The notes below the pieces were generated by a model. The model saw nothing but the letters and a program-made list of their open reading frames with translations. It was not told the origin of the DNA and ran no database searches. Below are positions 54,760 to 64,000 of a stretch of DNA of 64,000 nt, piece by piece. This DNA is from Lumbricus rubellus (Eukaryota > Annelida > Clitellata > Crassiclitellata > Lumbricidae). Every line of letters starts with the position of its first letter. Positions within the stretch are counted from its first letter, which is position 1. The stretch spans positions 34,342,785 to 34,406,784 of the forward strand of contig OX243815.1 of the NCBI GenBank assembly GCA_945859605.1, given 5' to 3'. The position numbers and the translations under genes are program-made.

Positions 54760-55650
54760 ACGCCCACAGTTTCGTAGCTATTGATCTGAAACTTTGCACC
54801 TAGACAGGGATCCATCAGAATTAAAAAGTGCAGGGGTTGGTGAATTTCTAACACCATGGGGGCCAGGGTGGTGGAAATTTTTTTAGAGGGGCGAAATTTT
54901 TTTGGCAGCTATTGATGTGAAACTTTGCATTTAGACAGATGACCGTCAGGTTCCCCCAGTAAACGAGTTTGTGAATCTCTACCACCAGAGGGAGAATGGG
55001 GGGGGGGATTCCATTTTCAATATTTTTATACCATCGCCATAGTTTCACAGCTATTTACCTGAAAAGTTGCAGCTAGATAGGGTGCCAACGGGACCACATC
55101 ACTCCCAACCAACACACACCTTGCCCCACAGGGGTCGGGTGGGTCATGGCGCTGTTTAGGGGGCGAAAAAAAATTGGGGGGCCAATTTGTTTTTGCAGTT
55201 TTCCAGTTATTGATCTGAAACTTTGCATATAGACAGAGGACCGTCAGGTCCAGCCAGTGGAGGAATTGGTGAATCTCTCCCACCAGAGGTCCACGGTGGG
55301 GTGCGAAAACACAAACTTTTGCTATTTCCATTCCATCGCCATAGTTTCACAGCTATTCACCTGAAAAGGTGCAGCCACATAGGGTGCCACCAGGACCACC
55401 TCGCCCCAAACAAACACACACCTCACCCGGCATGGGCCTGGTGGGGGCAGGGTGCTGTATGGGGTGGACAAAAATTTTTGGGAGGCGAATTTTTTGCACT
55501 TTTGCAGCTATTGATATGAAACTTTGCATGTAGACAGAGGAACGTCAGGTCCAGCCAGTAGAGGGGGCCATGGTGAGGGCGCGAAAACCCAAACTTTTGC
55601 TGTTTCCATTCTGTCGCCATAGCTTCACGGCTATTTACATAAAATTCCCA
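54760..55650. repeat. ~300-bp tandem repeats inside the Helitron
   Basis: AGCTATTGATSTGAAACTTTGC recurs near 54777, 54906, 55206 and 55506, and CATCGCCATAGTTTCACAGC near 55033 and 55333. Spacing is 300 bp for the later copies. The 60-100 codon minus frames over it are repeat artefacts. Confidence 0.8.
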
Positions 55651-55689
55651 GGCATCGCCGTGTACTCCAGCTAGTAATAATAATAATTA

Positions 55690-56478
55690 CACAGCCACGC
55701 CATTACAAAGGTGCCTTACAAAGCAGCTAAACATGCGGGAAAAGCCCAAGCGCTTATATCTGCACTCCACACTAGGCCAACATTTTACCCTTCTCTGCTG
55801 TCCTGGGTATCCCAGGGCCTGGGTCATTGCTATACCCCGCAGTCGACTGAGTCGTGGGCTACGATCGACTTGGCTCCTGTGATGATCAATTCGATCGACT
55901 TAGTCAACTCACCGACCTCTCGACCGACTTGGCTTGGCCGACGATCAACTCGATCCACTTAGTCTACTTGACCTAGTTTTGTCTCTTGCTCACCTCAGCA
56001 GTTATATGATCTCATATGAAATTATACGGTAGCAGATCTGTGTCATAATCTGTGTGACGTAACAATAAGCTTAATTTCGTATTCTCAGTGAATTTATAGT
56101 AGATTTGCACTGTAATCGTAGTGATGTCACAATAGGCCTCGTTTTAAATTCTGCAAATGAACTTCAATAATAGTAGATCTGTATCATAATCAAAGTTAGT
56201 CACAATAGGGCCTAGGCCTAGTTTATTCTCAAAATGAACTTCTTGAAAAGCAGGTCTGTATCATGATCGAAGTGATGTCACAATGGGCCTAGTTTAATAT
56301 TCTCCAACTGAACGTATAATGCTAGATAAATTTGTATCATAATCAGAGCAATGTTGCGTTTAAACAACCCCAGTTTTTGTATTATGAAAATGAAATAATA
56401 TGACCGTTATGACAGCAAATCGATATGACGCCACAATAATTTCGTTTCTAAAATAGTATATTTTGCGCTTATATATAA
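55690..56478. repeat. Degenerate ~75-bp satellite with CRE-like sites, left part
   Basis: From about 56010, phrases of the type GTAGATCTGTATCATAATC, AAGTGATGTCACAATAGG and TTTATATTCTCAAAATGA recur roughly every 70-90 bp. 55840-55975 has a separate CGACTTGG/GATCAACTCGA short repeat. The array resumes at 57412. Confidence 0.7.
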
Positions 56479-57411
56479 CTAGCTGAATTACCCGGCATTG
56501 CCCGAGAAATTAAGGTTTTTCGTCCCCCGCCACGCCTGACGCTGCTTCCATTCCGACCTTATCACCATGCCTTCTTCTATCGGGCCCAACCCGATCCCAT
56601 CCTGGGGTGCACGGCGATGCATGTGAAATGTAGATTTTTCTCCCTAACCCAGCTCCCAACCGCCCATGCGGGTCTGGTTCGCCACCCTATGTTTCCATGC
56701 CAACCCATCTCCCAACCGCCTCTGTGGGGTGGGTTCACCACCCCATTGTGGTGGATGGCGTTTGCTGGTGAATTTTGGTTACTTTGCCTAAACCCGTCTT
56801 GCCCTAAACAATGTCCAGATAGCCTACGTACGAAACGGTAGGATCTTAATTTGTATGTGCACTTGTGCAATTGTTATAGCGCCCCTCCAAGCTCTCTTTA
56901 CGCAGAGGCGCTCCCTGCAGAGTGGACACTGCATTGAAGTTTCACGCAGAAGCGCGGAGCAATTGTGAGTGAAGGACTTGCCCAAGATCCTTACGCGGTG
57001 AGGTGGATTCGAACCACAAACCTTCCAGCTCCAAGGCAACGACGCCACCACTACACCACCGCACCCCATTACGGTAATTATCGGTATCTATTGCCATTAT
57101 CTTGTCCTGTAACTTCCGATGAACTGTTGATCAGTGCTTTTATTATAATTTTGCTAAACCACACACTGTAAGATCGGCACGTGTTAGGAAGTGATGATGT
57201 CAAAAAGTTGATGAGCGTTAACTCTGGTTGAAATTTAAAATGTTCCAAACTCTGGAAAAGGTGAGATTTTTGGATCGCGAACTCCCCTGTGTTTGTTATC
57301 GGGTGCTAAGAAGTATTTTTGTAAAGTTCGGGAGCAATCGGTTGCGTGGATCAGACGATTTTTTACTACAAATCTTGTTACATACATCCTTTCCTTCTTT
57401 ATAGGTTTAGA
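56479..57411 (-). mobile_element. Non-autonomous Helitron, minus strand, inside the satellite
   Basis: On the minus strand it starts TCTAAACCTATAAAGAAGGA (57411) and ends GCCGGGTAATTCAGCTAG (56479) followed by T. The satellite continues on both sides. It carries a tRNA-derived SINE (56855-57066). Confidence 0.8.
56855..57066 (-). mobile_element. tRNA-derived SINE with L2-like tail, copy 2
   Basis: Minus strand: GGTGCGGTGGTGTAGTGG (A box), GGTTCGAATCCACC (B box near 57015), CTTGGGCAAGTCCTTCACTC, and tail GGAGCGCCTCTGCGTAAAGA...GGGGCGCTATAAC. Aligns with 18467-18690. Confidence 0.85.
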
Positions 57412-57660
57412 AACTAAAATTGTATCATAATAAGAGTGACGTTACAATAAGCATACGTCTAGTTTTGTATTATCAAAATTAATGAAATTATATGATGGTA
57501 GATCTGTATCCTGATCGAAGTGACGTCACAATAGGTCAAATTTAGTTTTCTCAGTGACCTCATTTAATTGTAGAATTGTATCATAATTGAAGTGACGTCA
57601 TAAAAGGACCAATTTTATATTCTCAAAATTAACATCTACATTTGTGCAGTCCTACAATAG
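57412..57660. repeat. CRE-containing satellite, right part
   Basis: Continuation of the array at 56010-56478: GATCGAAGTGACGTCACAAT (57522-57541) and TTGAAGTGACGTCATAAAAG carry full TGACGTCA palindromes. Confidence 0.7.
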
Positions 57661-57685
57661 TAGATATGTATCTATCATGCTCATT

Positions 57686-57982
57686 CAGGAGCGGATCCAA
57701 GGGGGCAATCCAGCCATGCCCCAACCACATTAAGAGATTTGCATAGAACGTGGCCCATCGCCTCATCAGAATTCAACGCAACTGGAACAGGAAGCTGAGA
57801 GAGAAAGTAGCACATGACTAAAAAAGTCATCAGATTTTAAAAAACTGGAGCTGCCACAGATTTTTAGAAGTATTTTGGGCGAAAGACAAAAAAAAGATTT
57901 TTCGGCGGAAGACCAAAAAAAGATTTTTCAGCCCATGACTAAAAATTTTTGCCCCCTTTCAAAATGTCTGTATCCGCCCCTG
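57686..57982. mobile_element. hAT MITE with CAGGAGCGGATCC ends, 297 bp
   Basis: Ends CAGGAGCGGATCCAAGG and GTATCCGCCCCTG; flanks TGCTCATT and TACTCGTT are an eroded 8-bp duplication. Relative of 21270-21622, including the GACTAAAAA...AGTCATC hairpin. Confidence 0.8.
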
Positions 57983-58297
57983 TACTCGTTCAACTCAAAA
58001 TCGAAAATGTACATCTATAGTCAACTTTCACAGGTCCACTAACACGAAATCGTCAGCAGCCAAAAGGTTCATTGGCTGCACTTGTGTGCAAAAACTGAAT
58101 TACGTCATTATATCATGTAGGTCACTTTGAGACTTCAAGAAATAGTGGGCCTAAGTAAAATATTTCTAAGATGAGTCGATGATGCTAACAATGAACCTGG
58201 AATAATTTATGGGCTCCCTAAAATCCATAAACCTAATAATCCGATTAGACCTATAATTTCCCAATGTAATAGCTTAACTAATAAATTACACATTAAT
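57983..58297. other. No gene recognised
   Basis: Low-information sequence. GGGCTCCCTAAAATCCATAA near 58210 with following codons ([17 protein letters not shown]) resembles the start of a Penelope-type or DIRS-like polymerase motif (YGLPKIHK), so a small polymerase scrap is possible. Confidence 0.4.
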
Positions 58298-58757
58298 CTT
58301 CATCATCATCAACAGCATTGGGCCCAATGCTCGTAAGAGTCCGATGCCACTCTCTGTCTGAGTCTGTCTTGCGTCATGCTGCCCAGCTTCAACCGGTCCG
58401 GTCAGCAGGTCTGCTCCATACCATTAACATCTTGGAGTGCTCAGCTAGACCACCTTGTCTGATTGAAGAGAATATTGGGAGAGAGGCATGAAGGGTCTAT
58501 GCCCGCATGTGTCCCACGCTCTCCCCCGACTCTCTCCACCGGTCTGTCCTGACCGGCCTGTGCATGTCTGCTCCACATCATGACACCTTGAAGCATCTGG
58601 GTCGCTATGTCACTTGTGTCGTGGTTTTTGCGGATTTCAATCGTCTTGGTCTTTTCCTGTCAGTGTATCGCCACCCTTCTGGCAAACCTCCCTCCTTTGT
58701 CCGGGCTTAGGACCGGCACAGGGACGTTGTTGGTTCTCTGTGGCGGAGGATGGATGT
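58298..58757 (-). mobile_element. SINE-like retroposon copy, 5'-truncated
   Basis: Same family as 187-677, minus orientation, from CATCATCATC tail (58298) to about 58757. The start segment CTGGGCACGATG is missing. Confidence 0.8.
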
Positions 58758-59311
58758 GTAACGATCGTGGAAATTGCGATCGTTAATTATAAATTTGCGG
58801 CCTAAACGACTTTGCGGCCTAGTTAAATTTACGGCCTAGCTAAATTTACGGCCTTGCTAGATTTGCGACCGGCCTTCGGAGTTTAGCCACTTTTTGGAAC
58901 CGACCTCCGGCGCAGTAATCCCTTTTTAGCGGAGAGTGCCGCATTGCGACACTCTATTTTTAGATCGGCGGCAACGCAACAGCTTTGATTGGACCGCCTC
59001 GGTCACGGGACTCAAACGAGTCACGTGATGTGGCCTGTGATTGGCCGAGAGCACTGAACTCGTCAGTGCGAGGCAAGATTTTGGTCGGGTAACATCTACG
59101 CACTCGAGTGGCAGAAATTGTGGAAGAATTTCCGAAGTTTGGTAGGCTGATTGCCGTGAAATAAGCTGTTGAAAGAAATTGTTTTGGAGGCCGAACAGTG
59201 GGTTTTCCTTCCGTTAAGACCGTAGTGTCTGCAAGAAGAGAAATTTGTATATGTATCCAAATTGTCGGAACTTCGATTTCATCCGCGGTCGCGACTGACG
59301 CGCTGGTAGGG
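58758..59311. other. GC-richer, CpG-bearing block of unknown nature
   Basis: TTTGCGGCCTA/TTTACGGCCTAG phrases repeat at 58790-58870. 58960-59060 holds inverted CCAAT boxes (TGATTGGACC, TGATTGGCCG) and a CACGTG E-box (TCACGTGATG). It could be a promoter, an LTR or part of the minisatellite element. No frame with coding character was found. Confidence 0.4.
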
Positions 59312-59842
59312 TGACCGGACAAAATGGTAGCGGACAAAATGGTACGGACAAAATGGTATGGACAAAATGGTATTGGGACAAAATGGTACGGACAAAATGG
59401 CATGGACAAAATGGTATGGACAAAATGGTATGGGACAAAATGGTACTAGGACAAAATGGTATGGACAAAATGGTGCGGACAAAATGGTATGGACAAAATG
59501 GTAGCGGATAAAATGGTACTAGGACAAAATGGTACGGACAAAATGGCGCAGACAAAATGGTATGGACAAAATGGTATGGACAAAATGGCACGGTCAAAAT
59601 GGTATGGACAAAATGGTATGGACAAAATGGTATGGACAAAATGGTATGGACAAAATGGTATGGACAAAATGGTATGGACAAAATGGTAGCGGATAAAATG
59701 GAACTTGGAGATAAAGATTCTTAGACTTAAACCATTTCATACATTTAAAAAATTTATGTTGCAGCCCTTCAAAAAACCAACTCATTATTATCTCTCTATC
59801 ACTCTCTCCCCTTCCTCTGTCTCTATACAATATACATGTATA

Positions 59843-59876
<34 letters not shown>

Positions 59877-60175
59877 GTAATTCTAATCAGAAGGGTTTAA
59901 ATTAGTGTGACATGGGGCGCAAGCTAAGCCGTTTTAAGGTCCAGACACGCGAGGCTCGTGCCTACTGCCCCACGCAACAGGGGGCTGCGGCGACCCATTG
60001 TAGCAGTCAGCAGTATACTACTAAACTAATAAGTGTAAAAATGACCCACATGTACATTGCACATAGAAGGCACGAATAGAAAACTCTATATATATCGGAG
60101 ACTGACAGATTGAGGCGTAAATCGGGTTACGTTCAGTGTTCAATCTAGGCATCTCTCGAGCGGGTATCTCCATCC
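59304..60175 (+). mobile_element. Composite minisatellite element, copy 1: array C, spacer, segment X
   Basis: GGTGACCGGACAAAATGG starts array C, as at the outer end of array B. It is followed by the spacer AACTTGGAGATAAAGATTCT ... TGTTGCAGCCCT, AT repeats, then X (59877-60170). The same order occurs on the minus strand at 37915-35649. No open frame of note. Confidence 0.78.
59318..59700 (+). repeat. GGACAAAATGG minisatellite array C
   Basis: About 26 units. Spacer order: TAGC, TAC, TAT, TATTG, TAC, CAT, TAT, TATG, TACTAG, TAT, TGC, TAT, TAGC. The GGATAAAATGG variant follows, then TACTAG. Nearly the order of arrays A and B. Confidence 0.92.
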
Positions 60176-60440
60176 GGTTCCCGGACAATTCGGAGCCGGA
60201 CAATTCGGAACGGACAATTCGGACCGGACAATTGGGAGCGGACAATTCGGAACCGGACAATTCGGACCGGACAATTCGGACCGGACAATTCGGAGACGGA
60301 CAATTCGGAGTAAATTCTGGCACGGACAATTCGGACCCAGACAATTCGGACCGGACAATTGGGAGCGGACAATTCGGACCGGACAATTCGGAACCGGACA
60401 ATTTGGACCGGACAATTCGGACCGGACAATTCGGTCCGGA
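60176..60440 (+). repeat. GGACAATTCGG minisatellite array D
   Basis: About 18 units. From the left: GGACAATTCGG with spacers AGCC, AAC, ACC, then a GGACAATTGGG variant with AGC, then AACC. This order is shared with the array at 61680-61965. Confidence 0.9.
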
Positions 60441-60788
60441 CAATTCGTAGCAGCCAAAATTAATGATGGAACTCCAACTTTTAGACCAGATCTTCGTACA
60501 CTCATCACCATCCCCGTATATAGATGTCGACCGGAGAGACTACTGAGCATTCAAATTCAATTAAAATGTGAAAAAATTCTCTCAAAGCAACCGTAGACCT
60601 AAACATAATATTACGCAAGTAATGAGTAGCCTATTACATTACGTTACCTCACTTGGCAATGACATTAAAGGTAGATTTGGAAAGACATAGGCACTTCAAA
60701 ATGGACAAGTCACGCATAGTATGAGAATAATAATGGCCTATATTATGGTATTTGAAAGAAAAGGGAATCCACGTACAAAGTAATAATG

Positions 60789-60820
<32 letters not shown>

Positions 60821-61007
60821 CATAATAATAATAATCATAATAATAATAAATATAATAGGCCTACAACGCTTTAACGCTGTGGCTTTCACAGGTTCCTTTA
60901 TTAAGCCCATAATTGACGTGGATGAGGGTGGTTGGTCTCACTGAAATTGATTTGTTCTGTTTGGAATTTTTGTTGAAGAGGATAAATATGTGTTTATAAT
61001 ATAAAAA

Positions 61008-61048
<41 letters not shown>
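60441..61048. other. No gene; AAT microsatellites
   Basis: (AAT)n blocks at 60781-60852 and 61011-61049. The rest is unassigned. Confidence 0.45.
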
Positions 61049-61049
<1 letters not shown>

Positions 61050-61206
61050 TATTTTGGGTAGTCACATATGGATGGAGGGTGTCCGGACAATTCGGAGCCG
61101 GACAATTCGGAACGGTGGCTCTACAACGTGGGAATGCCATCTGCCTTTCCGGGACATTGCCACTACTCCCCGAGCTGTGAATGACATTCAGCTGAGCGAC
61201 TTTTCC

Positions 61207-61258
<52 letters not shown>

Positions 61259-61990
61259 TAATGATAATGACAACAATTTTTCTTTAATTCAACGCCTGCA
61301 AACGCGCTGTGTTTGTATGCTACATGTACAAGTTATGCAGTAATCTTAATTAACATCAAACTGAACAGACAGCCTGCAATCTGATTCTGAAACCTGACTG
61401 ACTGATTTCAATGAGCTGCTTCTAAGTTTGCAATTTAGTGCATAGCCTAGGCCAATAACTTCTAAACACAGTTTCTTAATTTAAGTGTTCGAATTTAGGG
61501 TCTTCAAGATCAGATAACTGTAATGCCACACTGCTTTTTAATCGCCGTAGGCCTTTGATTTTCTGATGCTTTTACTTCACACGATTGTTTGCAACTCAAG
61601 AAATAATAGGCTTAGGCCCTAAATAAATAAAAGTTTGATCGCCGTTGGCGCCTGTTAGTGGTACACAACTTGTATAATCACTCCGAATTGTCCGGGTCCG
61701 AATTGTCCGGGTCCGAATTGTCTGGATCCGAATTGTCCGGTCCGAATTGTCCGGTTCCGAATTGTCCGTTCCGAATTGTCCGTTCCGAATTGTCCGGTCC
61801 GAATTGTCCGGGTCCGAATTGTCCGGTTCCGAATTGTCCGCTCCCAATTGTCCGGTCCGAATTGTCCGGTTCCGAATTGTCCGGTTCCGAATTGTCCGCT
61901 CCCAATTGTCCGGTCCGAATTGTCCGTTCCGAATTGTCCGGCTCCGAATTGTCCGGACACCCTCCATCCATATGTGACTACCCAAAATAT
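61049..61990. mobile_element. Foldback element with GGACAATTCGG arrays, 942 bp
   Basis: A 65-bp inverted pair, apparently without mismatch: ATATTTTGGGTAGTCACATA...GATGGAGGGTGTCC from 61049, and its inverse ending at 61990. The left side keeps two GGACAATTCGG units, the right side about 20 (61680-61965, minus polarity). The interior holds an (AAT)n tract (61209-61255) and featureless sequence. Target duplication unclear. Confidence 0.78.
61680..61965 (-). repeat. GGACAATTCGG minisatellite array F
   Basis: About 20 units on the minus strand. From 61965 inward: AGCC, AAC, ACC, a GGACAATTGGG unit, AGC, AACC, then a partial second round of the same order. The Ser-Glu-Leu-Ser-Gly type frames are artefacts. 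Confidence 0.9.
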
Positions 61991-62529
61991 TTTACCAAAT
62001 AAAAAGAGTTTTTAGTTGCTATTTATATGTAGATAATTGTATTACACGAACTCTAATAATATACCGTGACGTTATTTATTAAATTATATGATGGTGACAG
62101 AATGGTCTCAGAAGAGTGGACCTTGCGAAAACCCGTGTAATAGATAGGCCTATTCAACTCTAAATTAAGCAGTAGGCTACCGGGGTAAGTTGAAAATTGG
62201 AGCAGGTCGCATCAGGGTCGTGGGATTCACAGATCTACAGTAGACAGGCCCTAATAGAAATACCAACAAACTTTGGTAGGTCACAGGTCCAAAACATTTC
62301 AGATAAAATATTTTCTTTGCCGCGACCTATAGCCTATGGTATAGCGTCAGCTCAGTTTTGCGGTCGTTAGGCCTTTGTCATAAGCTATATTTCATACACC
62401 AAAATGGGAACAATGTCGAGCAATTCAATCCCATTTTATCCGTGCCACTTTCTCCATACATGGTGTCTTCTACGTCTTCTGTGTCTTCTCATTGTGGGCA
62501 TCTGCATAAGTCAAACTTCTAGAATACGA
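61991..62529. other. No gene recognised
   Basis: AT-rich; AATTCAATCCCATTTTATCCG near 62423 recalls the minisatellite unit but is single-copy. Confidence 0.3.
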
Positions 62530-63870
62530 TTTGTTGCAAAAATCCCTTAAGGAGCCCACACAAAAGCAGAATTCTTAGGTCTAAAAATACTACAACCAGA
62601 TCAAATAAGGCAATTACAGATTGGAATATTAATATAGGCTATCGATATACCCATAATCAACTGCCAGCTACCAATAGAGATTATACTAACTCTTTTTATG
62701 TTCCCTTTGCCTGCATTAACCCTCGGGCTACCAAGGGTGGTGGTGGTATCCACTTTCCCTAGGTTTTTTCGATTTCAAACTTGTTCCGTAAGGAATAAAA
62801 ATTTGACCTTTTAGGTAACTGTAGGGGGTTCATTGGCACACATTTTGAGGTAAAATGTGAGATGATAGCTCACACCGTTCAAAAGTTATACCCATTATAC
62901 CCGAGGTACCAGGGAAGGGGTGGATACCACCCCCCTAGATTTTTGTCTATATCTTTTTAGTCACTTAATATTAAGAGAAACAAATTATACCATTCTCTAG
63001 AGGGAATGTGGGGCTACATTTTGATGGTCACTGAGTTGTCTTTTGACAACCGGAAGTGCTCAAATAAATTAAAATATATAAAAAGGTGCTTTATTTTCGT
63101 AAAATTTACATGTTTTTTTATTATAACATATTCATGATTTATTTTTTAAGAGAAATAAATTATGTCATTCTATAGAGGGCGTTTAGGGCTAATTTTTGAT
63201 ACCAATTGAGTTGTCTTTTGATGACCGGAAGTGCTAAAAATAAATTAAAATGTGTGAAAATGTTGATTTTTTACGACGCACACCGACAATGACAATGGCA
63301 TAATTTCTTCGTTTCATGTTGGTTGTCGATAGATAGATAGATCTAATCATTTTTTCTCTCTTTTGATTGTACCTAAAAAAGACTTATAACTAGATTATAT
63401 AGTTGAAAATGTTACTTTGTTATATATGAACTATTCTTGTATACGTAAATCATGTTCTACACACACAGAATCCAACATTTTACTTATGCGAAAGTACACG
63501 TTTTGTGGAATCTACTGGTGCTCATGAAAAAAATCATAATTTCAAGGTGCATTCATATATTTTAAACCTAAATATATCATTTTGTGCAGAAATGAATGCT
63601 GAATCCATTGGTGTATTACAAGTTATGATATCTCAAACCAAACCCAAAATCCATGGGGGTGGTAACCACCCCCCCCCCCTTGGTAGTCAGTGTTACAAAA
63701 AAGCTTGGTAGCCTGAGGGCTAATACAAGGCTTACATCTATAAAATGTAGGCCTATTGGACCAAGAACATGGAATAGTATTCCTCTTGATATTCGCTCCC
63801 CCGCCATCTCTTCGTCTATTCAAACGGGAGTTTTCTGCCTACATCCAACAAGGAATGTAAACCTCTAGCA
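62530..63870 (+). pseudogene. CR1/L2-like LINE C-terminal remnant split by a piggyBac-like element
   Basis: 62640-62715 reads GYRYTHNQLPATNRDYTNSF and FACI; after the insert, NTRLTSIKCRPIGPRTWN and IPLDIRSPAI (63723-63800). Together they give the HNQLPATN...RLTSIK..GPR.WNSIP order at the end of non-LTR proteins. Old and decayed. Confidence 0.65.
62720..63719. mobile_element. piggyBac-like non-autonomous element, 1000 bp
   Basis: Ends CCCTCGGGCTACCAAG and CTTGGTAGCCTGAGGG, flanked by TTAA (62716-62719) and CTAA (63720-63723, one change). TTAA targets and CCC/GGG ends are the piggyBac signature. Removal rejoins the LINE codons ACIN|TRLTSIK. Two ~190-bp internal units (62975 and 63160, with GAGTTGTCTTTTGA) and no transposase frame. 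Confidence 0.85.
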
Positions 63871-64000
63871 ATCTGGGGAAATACTGTTAATACACCTTCA
63901 TTTTGGAGTGTGCATTTTTTCTGTGCATTTTTTTCCGTGTATGAGACTGCACTAACTTTATTTCACTCTCCTAACTCACTTTTTTTGTTTTGTAGGCTAT
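63871..64000. other. No gene recognised at window end
   Basis: Short T-rich sequence following the LINE remnant. Confidence 0.3.

Larger units (their letters stand above)
52422..55674 (+). mobile_element. Non-autonomous Helitron interrupted by a LINE
   Basis: 5' end TCTATATCTATAAGAAAGGA (52422, preceded by A) and 3' end GGCATCGCCGTGTACTCCAG then CTAG (55671-55674, followed by T). The Helitron body is 52422-52462 plus 54745-55674; the rest is an L2-like LINE with an 18-bp duplication. The body contains ~300-bp repeats and no Rep/helicase frame. Confidence 0.88.

Noticed and set aside
60021..60550. SGSELSGPNCP-type frames (also 61596-62015)
   Set aside because: Readings of the GGACAATTCGG minisatellite, not proteins.
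1..64000. CRISPR array interpretation of the regular minisatellites
   Set aside because: Spacers are 3-6 bp and near-identical between copies, the context is eukaryotic, and there are no cas genes.

Overview
This 64-kb window is repeat-dominated animal DNA. It has no dense operons or bacterial signals, coding pieces carry GT/AG introns, and non-LTR retrotransposons, hAT elements, Helitrons, MITEs and satellites are packed at every scale. TTAGGG-like blocks, abundant TAGGCCTA-type motifs, CR1/L2- and RTE-like LINEs, and foldback elements whose inverted repeats are built from 14-15-bp tandem units (like the sea urchin TU family) suggest a marine invertebrate deuterostome, most likely an echinoderm. 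That assignment is inference; nothing here fixes the species.

Genes. The strongest gene is a minus-strand three-exon THAP9/P-element-type transposase gene (14352 down to 10028). Its splice sites join in phase to an open frame of 989 residues with a complete THAP zinc finger and a candidate D-D-E triad. Two fragments look like ordinary host genes, both minus strand: a first coding exon resembling the ubiquitin-conjugating enzyme UBE2T (6274-6154), with a promoter-like YY1 motif upstream, and a 120-nt internal exon resembling the UPF0728/C10orf53 family (51613-51494). Their other exons were not found here.

Layout. 1-6030: stacked foldback elements and MITEs, including a three-deep nest at 4756-6020. 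6030-10000: the UBE2T-like exon, a 64-bp telomere-like tandem repeat, L2-like LINE debris and a 111-bp satellite. 10028-14352: the transposase gene. 14678-25780: Helitrons with purine-rich arrays, a 152-bp satellite, SINEs, a TA-flanked element and LINE remnants. 25782-28430: a retroposon split by a 2.3-kb Mutator-like element that carries a 651-bp near-perfect palindrome. 28728-31039: a 190-bp satellite and a hAT element carrying a MITE. 31847-37915: a candidate 6-kb foldback element bounded by inverted minisatellites, enclosing an L2-like LINE (itself split by a hAT), an RTE-like fragment and mariner debris. 38130-43325: a retroposon and a nearly complete RTE-like LINE split by a 461-bp Helitron. 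44046-51165: hAT elements, LINE fragments and a second inverted minisatellite element. 52422-57660: a Helitron split by an L2-like LINE, and another Helitron inside a CRE-containing satellite. 57686-64000: a hAT, a second composite copy of the minisatellite element, a 942-bp foldback and a 1000-bp piggyBac-like element inside a LINE.

Many insertions are readable to the base: target duplications match, and removing the insert rejoins the host element, in four cases rejoining its protein reading frame. The window therefore gives a relative history of transposition. The most unusual signal is a set of dispersed elements whose ends are minisatellite arrays (GGACAAAATGG, GGACAATTCGG, GGACGATTGACCACC) with a conserved order of unit variants. 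Because Drosophila Foldback and Galileo elements belong to the P superfamily, the intact P-type transposase is a plausible but unproven mobilising enzyme.
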